This document shows positions 1-13,130 of a stretch of DNA of 64,000 bases, one piece after another (within the stretch, counting starts at the first letter, position 1; every line of letters starts with the position of its first letter). Where the stretch lies: positions 5,748,476 to 5,812,475 of the forward strand of contig NC_051089.1 of the NCBI RefSeq assembly GCF_901709675.1. Reading direction: 5' to 3'. A program made the translations under genes and the position numbers. The notes under the pieces are model-generated. The model made no database searches. It saw nothing but the letters and a program-made list of their open reading frames with translations, and was not told the DNA's origin. Origin of the DNA: Syngnathus acus. Its lineage: Eukaryota; Chordata; Actinopteri; Syngnathiformes; Syngnathidae.

Positions 1-704
1 TTGCGGCAGCTGGGGTTCAGGAGGCCTTTCCTGGGTAACGTATGTGCTCCCGTCATGCTTCTCGCCGACGGGGGTACGTAAGAAGGGTCGAGGCAGTTGT
101 GGAGGAGCGAGTGCTCGGACGAAGAACGTTTGGGGGCGAGTGATTCAGCCAGGAGGCTCGGCTCGCTGTCGCTGTCGGGCGTGGCGCGGCCGCTTTTGTC
201 ATCCGGTAGGTCCTCCTGCTCCTCTTCGTCGTCGTCGTCGCAGCACAAGGCGTGGTAGAGGATCTTGTCACTAAATCTGACCCTCTCCCTCGTCTTGTGG
301 CTGTGCGTGGAGCTGCTGGCCTCCTCGCTAGATGAATCCGGAGTGATGATACGCGGCCCGTTGGGGATGGGCAGCCCGCCATTCATTTGCGAGTAGACTG
401 AGGCGGTGGCGGCGGGGGGAAGGGTGGGCGTCTGCGTGGGTATGGTTCCCCGGCCCGTGGGCGCTCGGGGGTAGTACCCCATCGGCTCGCCTGTTGTGCG
501 GGCACAAGCCCCACTGGCCGACTCCAGGTATCCGCAAAACTCCCAGCTGTCGGAGAGCACGTCGGCGTTGAGGAAGTCGAGGCGGAAGGCTTCCCCGAGG
601 CCGCGTTCGCTGCTGGACGTGCTGCTTGCCGTTGCCACCGTCCAGTCATCTGGATCCAGATCAAAGTCAAAGTCTGACGTCAGTTTATCAATCTGGCCCA
701 CCAC
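1..704 (-). CDS. insyn1: Inhibitory synaptic factor 1, second coding exon (partial at the 3' end)
   Basis: Read on the minus strand, this exon starts after a TTCCAG acceptor (AG at 706-705) and is open for 234 codons plus two bases to the window edge. It continues exon 1 in phase 0, giving residues 49-282. Visible blocks match the INSYN1 (C15orf59) family as I know it: VVGQIDKLTSDFDFDLDPDD at 49-68, SDSWEFC at 99-105, an MNGG..PIPNGPR..TPDSSSEEA stretch at about 155-177, TRERVRFSDKILYHALCC at 186-203, and an acidic run DDDDEEEQED at 204-213. A Ser-rich, apparently disordered tail follows. The Pro/Thr-rich linker between SDSWEFC and MNGG seems longer than in the human protein, from memory. The family is a postsynaptic protein of GABAergic inhibitory synapses in vertebrates, reported to associate with gephyrin and the dystrophin/dystroglycan complex. 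It has no enzymatic domain, signal peptide or membrane segment. The stop codon lies outside the window. Confidence 0.93.
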   Translation of the reverse strand, partial: MVGQIDKLTSDFDFDLDPDDWTVATASSTSSSERGLGEAFRLDFLNADVLSDSWEFCGYLESASGACARTTGEPMGYYPRAPTGRGTIPTQTPTLPPAATASVYSQMNGGLPIPNGPRIITPDSSSEEASSSTHSHKTRERVRFSDKILYHALCCDDDDEEEQEDLPDDKSGRATPDSDSEPSLLAESLAPKRSSSEHSLLHNCLDPSYVPPSARSMTGAHTLPRKGLLNPSCR

Positions 705-1005
705 CTGGAAGGAGAAAGAATTGGATACTTAACCTTCAATTTAAGTCAAGCTCTTACGAAATGACTTACAAGTTGAGTCGCGGATAAAGAATTCATAAAT
801 CGTACTATCTTGTTCAGTCATTATTGTATTTGACGTCGAATTGTATAACGTCCTGCAGTTATTCATGATATTTAGTGGAGGTTTCCATGGTAACTTTCAC
901 TAGGCCAACTTGGTGGTTAATTCAAGGTACATAGATAATGAAAAACATTTTTGAGCTAAAGAGGAAATGAAAGTTCTACCTAATGATTTTCTATATCGGT
1001 GCAAC

Positions 1006-1085
1006 TTGGACTGATCACCAGTCAATTACAGGGTACACATACTGGTACTGTAGAAATAGAGTGCCATTCACACTCACTCCATCAG
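1006..1085 (-). repeat. L2-like LINE 3' tail fragment, minus orientation
   Basis: CTGATCACCAGTCAATTACA and a following GTGCCATTCACACTCACTCC are the reverse complement of the familiar teleost L2 tail (...gtgattgactggtgaccag...). The copy is short and diverged. Confidence 0.5.
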
Positions 1086-4000
1086 TGAGTGATGGCGAGT
1101 GAACCATTATAGTTTCAGTAACTCAAAATGACGGTTATTTTCTGTATTGAAAGACAAATGGACAGCAGGTGCTACAGGGAATGTATGAGGAATGGAAGAA
1201 TGGCAATTTTGCACGCTACGATATATACCAATCTCAGTTCAGTCTGCTCTGTTCATCTTTGCCCACTGTGCCAAAGAGGCCGAACATAATAACTGCTTCA
1301 CTTATTTATTGGGAAAACACATTGAATGCTTCAGTCTGAAGTTATGCTAACAAACGATAAAGAAAAACTTTTGAACTGACTGCTGTGGCATATAATAAAG
1401 CAGAGTACAGAGCTAAGGCAAAGCACAGGTTATGTTAGATAACAGATCCTAACTGGAATTTTAGACAGGCACCCTAAAAATTATGGAATTCCTGAAAACA
1501 AAGTCTGACGTGTTGTTTATCGTCGTCCGCGTCGATGTAACCGCCGTACTCAGGACCACACTGTGGTCAATCTGTGTTTATCCTCACATAGCTTCACAGC
1601 TTTGCACAGCTTAGCCCACCAGAAATCTGGCGCGCGCTAAAATTGTGCTCCGTATTTAAAGCTACAATGATTTATTCCTTCTCTAATGTCCCAGCACATT
1701 TCCAAATGGAATGAGCAGAGGACTCACTTGGGGTGGCAGTGAGCAGGAACGGTGTCCCACTCATGATAAATAAATCATAATAGCAGGTGGAGCTGAATAT
1801 TAGAAAGAAGCACTCTTGTAATGTCGGACCGTGTGGAATCCATTTCCCGAATCGCCACTCAAGCTGAGCAGAAGCTCTCCAGAGACTTTTTACATTACTG
1901 ACCATCACTTCGCGTCACGCCGTCATGTCAGAGACGAGTCAGTCACGAGTGGCCTCTTTCATTCTGACCCTCAATTACACAGCCCAATCATCTCTGACAG
2001 GTGTCGAGGTACAGTAATAAACCCTCGGCTGACGCTGCCTGGCCTGCCTCTCCATTAAAGCGACTCACTGAAAGTGGCGAAGTGACCTGACTCCGAGTTG
2101 ATCGGGTGCAGTGACCACGGACGACTCTCGACTCTTGGCAATGTAAAAAAGAAATCAAATTTTTTCTCTTAACATCGGATGTGCTTGATAACAAGGCAGC
2201 TCCATGTATCTTTACATAATTTTAATGAGAATTCTCGCGCACAATCACGGATATTATTGTTCACGACGGCTTCGTCAAAGACGTCATTTACGGCACCAAA
2301 GAAAGTCATAAAAGATTATTGACTACCATTCTTTTACTATATTGCTTAACTGTGTTGCAAATGAAGTCGCTTCAGTCACCAGGAAATGCTGTCAATGCTT
2401 CATAAACTTTATAGAGTGACGGCTTCATAAAGTCCACGGGAGAATATTCGTGTACACTGAACTCCAGCCTCCAGCTGCACGCCACACATTTAGCACATTT
2501 GGGCGGGTAATCAAAACGATTGACGTGTCTACTTAGCTGTAGGAGACATTTTAACCACTTGGCCCACCTTTGGTACCCCTTTGTTCCACTGGGAACTGTG
2601 GACATTTCACTTCTGACTGCAGCAGAGGGTGACTGGTTGCTTTCACAAAAACAAGATCAGGTCAGGTCAGAAGCTTGTACAACACATTGCCATGATGAGC
2701 ACATGCCAAAATTCCAGGAGATACTCAATTGCAAAAAATAAATGGAACGCCATGTCAGTCTGTCTCCTCAGACTGGCTAGCTATTATTTGCTTGCTGCTA
2801 AAGATCGTAAGGTAGAGTGGCTTATTCCATTTCACACTTCACAGTGAGTTTGTAACTTCTCTAGGACCACATATGAAAGAGGCCAAGGTCGGATTCAGAA
2901 ACTTTAAAAGGCTCTTTTGATCCTGCAGGAAATGCACAACCCAGTCGTTGTAAATGTACCATGCTAGATAGCTAGCCACAAACTAGCTAGGCGCGATTTG
3001 CTTTCCACCCACACTCATGATAAAAAAGTACATTGATTATTGATATAATTATTTTTCATCTTTTGACAGTACATGTTAAAAAGATGCAAGGCATGACATT
3101 TACCGCAGAGTAGAATTTGACAGAAAACTGATCCAGTGTGAAAGTGAACAGGTTGTGCACATTTGTTTTGTGTATGGAACACTTTAAAAGCTTTAATTGC
3201 TGAATAGAGATGCATAATTTAGAACCATATGAAAGCTGAGTGTTTTCATTCGGCGATGGATTGTCAGTGAGAGCGCAAGGCTGATTGAAGGTGCCAAAAT
3301 GTCAAGTGTGTGTTGTGGCAAAGAGGTGCGATTCCAGCTCAAGTGCTCTGTCATCCTCAAACATCCAATGGATGCTGATGACAAAGCCAGAGGTTAACTC
3401 TTATTTGAATTGCTGTGACATCATACACTTCCCGTGGAGCAGACCAACAAAGGGAGCGGCAACACGGACGCTAACACTGGCCAATCCGAGTTTATTGTGG
3501 GCTTTGCTTTCTCTTCTAAAAGCATTGTCTTCAGAGCTTTTAAAACATGTGCCAGGTGACGTTTTTAAAAGAAGTTTAAAAACTGAAAAGAAAATTATTG
3601 ATGCAAAGAGGTGTAATGGAAAAGCAAAGGTAGATCTATTAGCAACTTTGCCTGAGGTGTCAAAAGTGTCAAAATGTGTCAAAACCACAGAATGTTAAGC
3701 ATCTGGAAATATGATCATGTTAACACTACATACTGTATGTCTATGAATACTATTTTTGCAAGTTTTGCATCGTGGATTGGATTAAATGGCCGTCATTGCT
3801 TTGAGTTTACTTAATTTGAACATGCACATAATTAAAATGTGGAAAGAGGACAACTGACTGATATCCTTTTTAGATTTCAGATTTTAACAGTGATTTCACA
3901 AAGTTTGAAGATGTCCATCTGCTTTCTGGTTGGTGTTTTTGATTGAATTTACTTGAAAATGCAAACATGCACATTTCCTTTATTGGGTGCTATGAAAAGA

Positions 4001-7000
4001 TGTCATTTTTTTGGAGAACACCTACTGCGTGTGTATACCAATTTCAAGTATAGGAATCCCAGTTATAGTCTTCAGGCTGCAAAGCAAGGCAAATTTCCAT
4101 TGAAACTAAAATGTGTTTTGATATGTTGCTTTTTAAACAGGCAAAGCTTGTTTGCCTGGTCAACAAGTTTGGGCTTATTGTTGAATATTTGAGTATTCAT
4201 CGGCAAATAAATCAGGTGTGAGTTGTCAGGATAAACGAAGCGTAACGCCCTTGCAGAAAAAACAAAACAAAAAAAACACAGGAGTGAACTTCATTATTGT
4301 GTTCGAGTGGCCTTGCGCCATCTGTTTGAGCACCTTGCGTCGTTTGCACAGATTCTGTAGCGCTTGCTTGTTAATTATAAAGCATCCGACATCTAGTGCC
4401 TTCTTTGTTTGGTTCCTGGGAAAGAAAATATGGGTGGGGAAATGCATTTGCTCGGGGCCATTCCAACACATCAGCATCATTATTCCACGCTCAGGGTTGC
4501 ACCTGCACTGGATGCAGCTTATGCCCACCATGATTGCTTACGCTTGTATAAATACACTATTTACAACTTGTAGTTTCATACGATTCCATAGAATCTATTT
4601 CTGGGGCAACAACAAGAAATTGTTGAGTGTAGTCCGATAAATCTGCTGATTCTATGAAGGGATGGAGAAAGCGATAAATATCAAAAAGGACAATTTAAAG
4701 TCTTGAGTTAATGTGCATGTTTTTGGAATGCAAGGCAGCCTAAGTACCGGAGCACAATGTTACTTTTTTAAATACATGCTTGTATTCTTAACACCACCAT
4801 AGTTCTTGGCTATCCTCATTCGCATTCCTGACATGTGAATAGAGCACTCACAAAGTGCTGTTGTGATTTATCTCATCCCGCGGCAGCTCATTTATCATCC
4901 CTGACTTGTTCGCTACAAAAAACAAAACACAAAAGTCCACATTCTTGAACACCTGTGCTTCCAACTGCATTTAGGGAGCGTTTTTGAGCGACACGCGATG
5001 TCACTGAATCTTATTGCATTCTTGTCTGTTGTAGGGACAGATAGCAAAACAAAAGCGACTGCAGAAACAAGACAAATATACAAAGAGTTTGCTTCTTTAG
5101 TTTCTCAATTGTTGACCAAAACAATAGAACTTAATGAGCAATACTACTGCTGCACACTATAATATAGCAACAACAACAAAAAAATTGGAGAGGCAAGTAT
5201 AAACAAAATTGCGCCACTTCTGTGTAATTACGAAAAATGACACTTAAGGGCGTCCTTCATTTTCATGTTCCAGCCGCTCGTAATGACGATAACTCATAAC
5301 TTTCAATTTAGCAACACCCATTTGTCTAGTACACACGCTTCAATTTTGGTTTTACTGCTAATAATCGCCAGATTTTCATTTTCTGTAAGGAACCGGTAGA
5401 AAGCCAGAATCTAATCTTTTGCAGTCATTGACTTTCTTGAGCTTCAGCTAATAAGCCTGTGACGTGATTTAGGTCATCTTGATGAAGGCTGCAGGCACGC
5501 GGACGAGGTGTCCCTTTGAAGTGCTGACGGCCGTAATCGTCCTGTCACGAGCATCTTTTATAAGCCTCAAACTTCATTAAGACCTGCACATGCTGCCCTT
5601 TTCATCTCCGAAAAAGCTCGTCTTGGACTCAAAGTGTTAAACTGCAATGTGATGCCCGTGAGGACAAGTCGCTGATCAAAAGCATCATTAGGGAATCTCG
5701 CTGCTTAATGGGCCTCGTTTATCCCTCTGGGGGCTTTATGGGAAGGGAAGGTGGACTGGAGTTATTAAACTTGCAACTTTTTAATAGCATTTTGGCTGAG
5801 AGGTTACATGTTACCGCAACCACACAGGGATCGGTCTTCTGGATGATCATTTATTGAGGTTCTCCTTCATCGCCTCTATCTAGGAATGAACAGGAAGACA
5901 ACACAAAAATGATGATGTCATGCTAGAGGGCCATGAGATTACACCTGAGCTTGGTCTTTGTAACCTCGCCGAGGTTCCTTTAACAACAGGATGTTTTCTA
6001 ATACAGCCAGCTGAGTCTGAAAGCAAGGCGGAAAATATTGAGGATGATTACATGCGCTTTGTGAACACACTCTCACTGACCTGTACTGAGAAGAATCTTT
6101 CAGGAAGGGTGGGGGGGATTCTAAAACCATATATTGTACAGGGGGGGTCTCAATTTATAACAGAGTTTCGTTTCTTAGTCGTGATACGGCACAGTCTATT
6201 TTTAACCAAATCCATTGCCGTAGTAAAGTCATAATTTATGAAAAATACCCCTGGGCTGTAAACCTAAAATATTATTCCAGGCTTATGCTAAAGGAAGTTA
6301 GAGTATGTTAGACTTGAGCTGCAATAACTGCATCAAGGCATTGATATTCTCTGACGTTTGCGTCTAAATCCAATCTCCAGATTTCAACCCGAATTTAGCT
6401 ACTAACATCGGATGCAAGCAAGTCTCCGACGCGCTACCCGCCATACTGTTGTGACGGAATGTGAAGGTTTTTTTATTTATTTGAGAGAACACAATCGTAC
6501 AGTTAAGAAGGATTTTCTAATGACCCCCGAACAGATGAATTCCATTTCCGTTGCTTTCCTACTAAATCTAATATCCTTTAACGCAGCGCTAGCAACGTGT
6601 CGGAATGAGCCAGCGAAACCATTTAGCGTATCAGTGTGAGCTATTTATTCAGTTTGGGAAAGTCCGCAGTAAGTGAAACATTAGTGCAGGTTGGCTAGCT
6701 GACTCGACAGAGACCAGATAACGTGTGTGTGCTTCCAGGTCGTCACTAAAGGTCGAGTGATTTAGTGGCGTAGTAAAGCTGCTTTCATTACATCCAGGTC
6801 TGCTGAGGGTGACTGATTGTTTGCCATGCAGCCAGAGAGACACCGATAACACCGGCCGCATTCATTCTCTCTTTTGTGTGCGTGTTTGTGTGCACTGACC
6901 CGCAATATGAACAGTTTGTTTATTCGTCTTTTTTTTCTTTTTGCTAGGGGCAGCTGTTTAATCCCAATATTACACTTTAGAGAATGCTCAGTGCTCATTA

Positions 7001-7119
7001 ATGTCACAGCCGTGATGTACGGCTGTCGTGAAAGTAAAGAGTGAAAAGGAAGGGCACCCTTGAGGGATTGTGCTAGTCCTCAACACAAGACCGTATCCTA
7101 AAAAAATAATGTTGACGTT
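1086..7119. other. Intronic sequence, no recognisable element
   Basis: AT-rich sequence with short ORFs only. The longest is 140 codons at 4218-4640 on the plus strand and resembles no family I know. Poly-G patches occur near 6110 and 6140. A denser stretch of TGATCAAAAGCATCATTAGG type motifs at about 5640-5760 could be regulatory. Nothing else is supported. Confidence 0.5.
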
Positions 7120-7965
7120 TTAATGTACTTTAATGGTCAGCTTGCTTTGTGTCAAAATCGCCAAAATTTCACAGGCATGTTCATCCTGGTGCAAATAGTT
7201 GGGTTCCCCATAGTTGAAAAAATATATATAAAAATCAGTCGCCAAATATATCTGAACAATATTTTCACAACAAGAAATTGGACATTCATGTCTATCACAA
7301 ATAGACCCACAAAATTGTCTCAAGAACTCCTGCCCTGAAAATAATTAGAACGTCTGCCATTTTGGTTTGAAGTGCATATTTTATGATTATTTTGGACAAC
7401 AGAATGTCAGCCATGCACCTGTAAATAGAGGGATGACCCTTGTGAACATTTGGATTTTTTACCATTTTTTCTTACTTCAGAATTGTGGTCATCCTAGAAA
7501 AATAATGAGACAATATGGCCATTATAAAAGTATGAATGATGGTGTTTGGTGGTATTTGTCCTAATACAATAAAATAATCTCCTTCAAATTTACTAGATAA
7601 TGAACCCCGTAATATTATGAAAATCAAGCCCTCCTGATATAATGAATAGACTCACAAAATGTGTCAAGAACTTTTCCTCAATTGCATAAGTTTTTCATCA
7701 TTGCGTGTGGGCAGAGCATGAAAAAAGAGGACACACTTAAGTGTCATCTTGCGTTTGTCTTGGTCCTATATTCCCATGTGACACAATTTTCCTCATGTTA
7801 AAAAAAAAAGGAGCAAAGAAACCCCTCAGCCCCCAGAGGCAATTTCACTTTGCAACATGAAATTTGGGAGGCATGTCTGTCATGAGTTGACCCACAAAAA
7901 AGTCTCAAAAACCCATACATAAAAAAAAACACTGGAATGTTGTTAAAATGCCATTCTAGTCACGT
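7120..7965. repeat. Diverged repeated blocks sharing GACCCACAAAA..GTCTCAAGAAC
   Basis: Three related stretches occur. One at about 7289-7335 has TAGACCCACAAAATTGTCTC then AAGAACTCCTGCCC. One at about 7643-7675 has TAGACTCACAAAATGTGTCA then AGAAC. One at about 7868-7925 has TTGACCCACAAAAAAGTCTC then AAAAACCCATAC. Copies 1 and 3 are also preceded by CATGTCT. This looks like a decayed repeat present in two to three pieces, without ORFs. The text recalls a known fish repeat, unnamed here. Confidence 0.45.
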
Positions 7966-10900
7966 GATAAAGAAATAAAATAGAAGAAAAAATATTCATC
8001 TAATTATTGTCCGGAAATATAGGAAGAGGCCATTACATTATGGCATCAGTTTGAACCAATTCCAGGAGGTCCTTCAAAAGCACACTTGTCCTTGAACTGT
8101 CAACTTTAAAATACAGCAGATGGGTGACATTGAATTGCTAAACTTTTTAGCTGTCTTCATCACCTATGACCAGAGCAAGGCAAGTTTGATGATGCAATGA
8201 CTCTGTATACTCGTATCGGCGACTCTGTCAGGCCTGTTCATCGCTGCTCGCAGCTTTAATTTGAATTTTTTTTCCCCTCCCAGAGGGAAGGATTATGTGC
8301 AGATAGCGAGAAGGAGGTGGACAGCCCGGGCAGAAGGGGAGATTGGCGGCAACTTTTATGACTGAGGAAAAGAACTGCAAAACTCAGCAAAACATTTCCA
8401 TTAGCCCACCCCTCTCCAGCCAAAAGCCAGTTCTATTTATAGACATTATCCATGGCTAAGGTTACCATAGAGAAGCTTTCTTTTTTTTCCAAGTCAATAA
8501 TCCAGATTCGAGCTATGTCTTCTATTAGCATCAGTCCTTGGATGTGGACATGATACTTCCGTGTGGCACGCTATCATTCCAACGCCGTCTTCCCGAAGAT
8601 AAATGACAGACTAAGGGATGAATGTGGCCATTTACCCTCATGGGACAGATGCCCCTCGAGCTGATTATTACTAAATGGGGTAATAACGAGAAAAGGAGGC
8701 GACGCCGAGGACAGAGGAGGTCAGATTCCAAATAGCTACTGATCCAATTTGCTAATTTAACCATGAAAAAAATGTTATGACAATGGAAGTGACCGGTGAA
8801 AACCATCTGTAATCGAAGAAGCTTAGACCTGCCAGACCTCAGTTTAGCAGGAAATACACTTTATCATGAGGTGACATTTATTTATTCAAGCTGTAGAGTG
8901 TTCCTCGCTAGATTGCAGAGATTTTGTAGAATCGCGCCTTGAGGTAGGATTTAAATTTCTTCCGTGATGTTTGTATCTCAAATCATCCGCCCTTACAGAA
9001 ATGAATGGAAATGCCATTAATCCGTTCTTGCCTCGCCACTTCCTCGCCCCAAAATAACACTTTATATGAGTGTACTTAATAAAAACATTCAGTAATGACA
9101 TCATTTAATAGAAAGTAAGGAATTCAAGTTTTTAATTCATTGCGGTTCCATCTAGCATGTGTGCAATTTTTTTTTCTCAAAATATGATAACCTCTTGCGA
9201 GTAGAACGTATCTCCCAATAAACAAGTTTCACCAGACCTATAAAGTGCTATTGAGTATCACTGAAAATCCTTTCCACTTCCCTTTACGTGTTTGTCAGGC
9301 ATCTCAAAAGGGTGAGTAGTTTTACTTTATTTTAGGGTTAGAGTTATTCATACTGTAGATTTTTACACTTTTGTGACAGTTACGAATGCCTAAATGTTAA
9401 TCAAGAAATTCTCTGCACAGATAATACGCCTGGAATGAATTTATTCACTTTATTCCCAATATTCTAATGTGATAGAGCCCAACTCACCAGTCACCCTAAC
9501 GAGGACATACACTTCACAAAATGGAATACGTGAATGGAATCAGAACACATTTAAATTTCTTTGAAAGTCTTTTCCCAAAGAGTTTCTAATCTTACCACAG
9601 ACAAATTTGCAAAACAACTGGCGCAAACATCTGCCGTGTCCGATTCAGATGTTCGAAAAGGCTTTGAACTCCAGGAGGCGGTTTGAAAAACAAGTTAGCC
9701 CAAGTAGTAATCGCTCCCTACCTCGCAGTAACTCATAGCTGATGATGCTAATTAACCGATATTGATGGCCCGGTGTGATGACTGAGCAGTAGTTAAAGTT
9801 AATAAATAATCACTGCACCTGCTCCTGCGCTGTGCTGATTGTGGGGGGTTCTCACGCTACCTGGCAACATTCACTTACAATTTCACAGCAATCTGCAGAA
9901 AATTGACTAACTTTCTTTTAATTTTTCCTTGCTTCGGGCTTAGTTTTCATTAGGATCGGTGCTGGGCCGTGACTTTGGGATAAGAAGTCCGGGCTGGGAG
10001 AGCAGCGGCTGGCCCCCTTCTATTAATACAGGCCACGTAATCAATATGCCGTTGGCATTTCTGGGCTTCCTCTGGGCTGCGGCGCTTATCTTAATGGCAG
10101 TGTGCTCCAATTTTCTTTTCTTGTATGGACCCCATATATCATTGCTTACAAAAAATATATAAACTTATTTTAAATGAATTGGAGATATTGCAACTGAGCA
10201 AAGGATAAACATTTTTACTTTTAAGCAGAGCAGCGACTATCGCTGCGTTATCTCAGGGCCATCTTTCTCAGGGTTCTGTACCTTTATATGGGGCTTTTCA
10301 AAAGCTTGTATCCACTTATTTGGATCTCAGGAGTGCCTGACCTCGCACTGTGAAGTTACATAGCCAAAATTTGCATAACCCAAATTTGTACATAAATTGG
10401 AACGCGCAACCACAGTTGTTGAAACAATTGGAAAGTAATATTTACAGTAAACATATGTTGACGAAAAACTCTTCAAGACCATAAAACAATCCAATTAAAA
10501 CCAGTAAGTGAGGTGGTAACTTCTTGTGGTGAGGGACAACGGAGTGTTACACCGCTAGGCAAAATTGTACAATGTGTGCCATTTGGAACCTCCAAAGGAA
10601 CCATTTTAAAAGGAAGATCCCACCCCTTTAAAAACTAAAAGAAAATGTCAGACTTTTTGTGCTTATTTTTTCTATGACTGGTGCTTGTCACGTAATGTTT
10701 TCAGCAGTGATAATCCTTGCGAAGCGTAGCGTCGACAGGAGATGACGGGACGCATATTAAGGGGAGGCCGTGTAATGAGGGCAGAGACACAGATTTATGT
10801 GGACAGATCTCTTGAAATGATACGTGGGCTCAAAGACAAAGGCAACGGCGCGTCCGCTCAGCAACGATGATTCCGTGATGCGTTTTGGCATTTCAAATAA

Positions 10901-13034
10901 AAGTACGTCTGGCGCTGGCCTGCAGTGTCTACCGAATATCAGCGCTCAATGTCGTTGCATTGGACACACTTGCACAATCTGTGGAGATCAAATATAAGGC
11001 AGGATTGGATTCTGACAAGTGTATCCGAAGCCACTGTGCTTTACTGCTGTTGTCAAGACTCACAGTTGCTGCACCGAGCACACTTTGGTCTACTTCAACC
11101 TGTCACCAACACCAAGGCAAGTGAAAGAAAAGTGCTATTTAGAATGATTTTGCAAGAAAATACAAAAAGTGATTAACTAAAGTGACATTCTAGAGGGGCG
11201 ACAGAACACATTCACTCCAGCATTATTGAAACCATCCAGAATCGTATCATGACATGTTTAAGATATACTACTATGTAAGCCATGTTTAGGACTGTTCCTA
11301 CTCGTATTGTCATGTTTTTTTTATTCCTCTTATTGTTCTCATTCCTCTTGGCTTGCTAAAGCTTTCAGTCAGAGTTGGCGACCAACTTTGTGTGAATAAA
11401 TGACTTTAATTTATCACACACACAGTAGTCTGTCCATTTGATAAACGTTTTATGAGATCAACTGTTTTGATTCTAGACAAATTTTGTTGTCGGAGGACCG
11501 TAAGGGTTAAATCAAGAAAACTTTGTTTCTTGAAGACATTTCCCCTCGAATCCAATAGGTCTCAACTTTAAACATTAGCATTGCAATCCCTTTTTGAAAT
11601 GTTTCCAAAGTAGATTCTTTTAGGGGAGCCGAGCTCATACCTAGAAAGTACAATATTCCTCCCTCAACAGAGTTACACCACGGCATGGATATTGGCAAGA
11701 CCTGCTCCTCCCGCTTTCTCCTTCCCAAAACAATTTGTCACTGCTTCTGCTGTTTCTATCTGTGACAACCTGTAGGTCGCTTGCCTCGCTGAGTGACAAA
11801 ACCTGTCACCCTGTGTCAATTTCACTCTCTTCCCGGCTGGCGTTTGGACATACCAGCGCAGTCTCCTTATAAGTCAAGGCTAAAATGGACAAGTCTGATG
11901 GAGACATGCCGGGCTGCATTTTTCTTAACGGAGAGGCCTATTTGCAAACAAAATCACCAGGAGACATTCCCCCACAAGGCACCATCTGGCCGCCGTGTGC
12001 ACGTACCTGCCTCCATCACCAGTGCCTCTATTTATAGACGCTCTCGTGTCCACCACCCCCACGTTGCATCTTGCAAAAACAAGAACTGAAATCTAACTAA
12101 AGGATCCGCCGACGGGCGATTCAGCATCGCAGCTTCCGATGACATTTTCCAAACACAGTGGTGCCATCATACACCAAACATTTCCGAGACGGTGAACTCG
12201 CTGACAACAAATCTGATTTTTGGCAGCCTGATTGAATTTTTATGGAACAACTTCATACAAAGGTGTTAGAGTGATATATCTCGATATAAATTTCTTATTA
12301 TTTTATAAAATAACATCATACAAGGGTGTTAGTGTACGTCTTGACACAAATTTATATGGAGAATACAGAGTAGAGGAAGAGTTGAGGAAAAAGAAGAGAA
12401 AAAGAAAACACGCTGTCAAGGGTTACAAATTAACGACTAAACTAACAAGCACAGAAACCATCATGTATGCTGTCTAAACATTTCTATAAAAATACAGATT
12501 GGGTTGTGCTTACACCTACAACCAGCGCTCCTTTGTATCTTTGTCTCAGTATTGTAAAAGCAAAATCTCTGTGAAAAATCCACTGTGTTGATCATTACTT
12601 CTTCAGACTACAGCTTCTTGGCAAAGTTAGGCCGCCAATGATATGAATGTCATCATTTGATGACTATTTTGAGCTTGCTTATGAAGCACAACCTCCTCCC
12701 CCTTGACTTGTATCGGCTCACGAGGGCGGCAACATTTCCCATATTTCACTTGGACACGCACAGAATGGGAGCTGATGTCAGCCGATGTGAACCGCAGCGG
12801 CCTATCGGGGTTATCAATAAAGTGATTAGAGTCTCATCTCAGAGAGGTGCTGACTGAATACTCATCACTCGTATTATGCTATTGAACGAGCACTGCCCAG
12901 CCGGGGGGAATGATATTGAGAGGCACTAATAGAGACGTGCACTTGCAAGCTTGTTAGGCATTTGCAGCATTTTGATAAGGTCCACACTGGCTATATTCGC
13001 TTTACTGTCGAAATCCAACATGAATCACAATGCA
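7966..13034. other. Intronic sequence with two regulatory-looking patches
   Basis: No gene or clear transposon is seen apart from the 63-bp duplication at 12249. Patches at about 9700-9835 and 9950-10100 have higher complexity, with TAATTA and CACCTG motifs, and look like conserved non-coding elements. That is an impression from composition only. Confidence 0.4.
12249..12356 (+). repeat. Imperfect tandem duplication, 63-bp period
   Basis: AACTTCATACAAAGGTGTTA (from 12249) recurs as AACATCATACAAGGGTGTTA (from 12312), each followed by a related ATAAATTT/CAAATTTA stretch. It is a two-copy local duplication. Confidence 0.6.
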
Positions 13035-13130
13035 GTATGTTGGTACCTCGACTTCGGAGTGCCCCAACTTACCAAATACATTCCAAATAATTTCATTGCA
13101 GAACATTGATTTACTATATGTGTAAATATA
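13035..13130 (+). repeat. Teleost interspersed repeat fragment (first half of a GTACCTCGAC family)
   Basis: TTGGTACCTCGACTTCGGAG followed by TGCCCCAACTTACCAAATAC is a decayed form of a recurring fish repeat (…ggtacctcgac…tgccccaacttac…). I cannot assign it to a named class. Confidence 0.45.

Noticed and set aside
53-670. ATG-initiated minus-strand ORFs at 53-382, 328-537 and 383-670 and plus-strand ORFs over the same bases
   Set aside because: They are out-of-frame shadows of insyn1 exon 2. The true frame is the one continuing ELRE with VVGQIDKL.
3285-3698. 137-codon plus-strand ORF
   Set aside because: A comparably long frame (95 codons) is open on the opposite strand, and the peptide matches nothing I recognise. 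Treated as chance.
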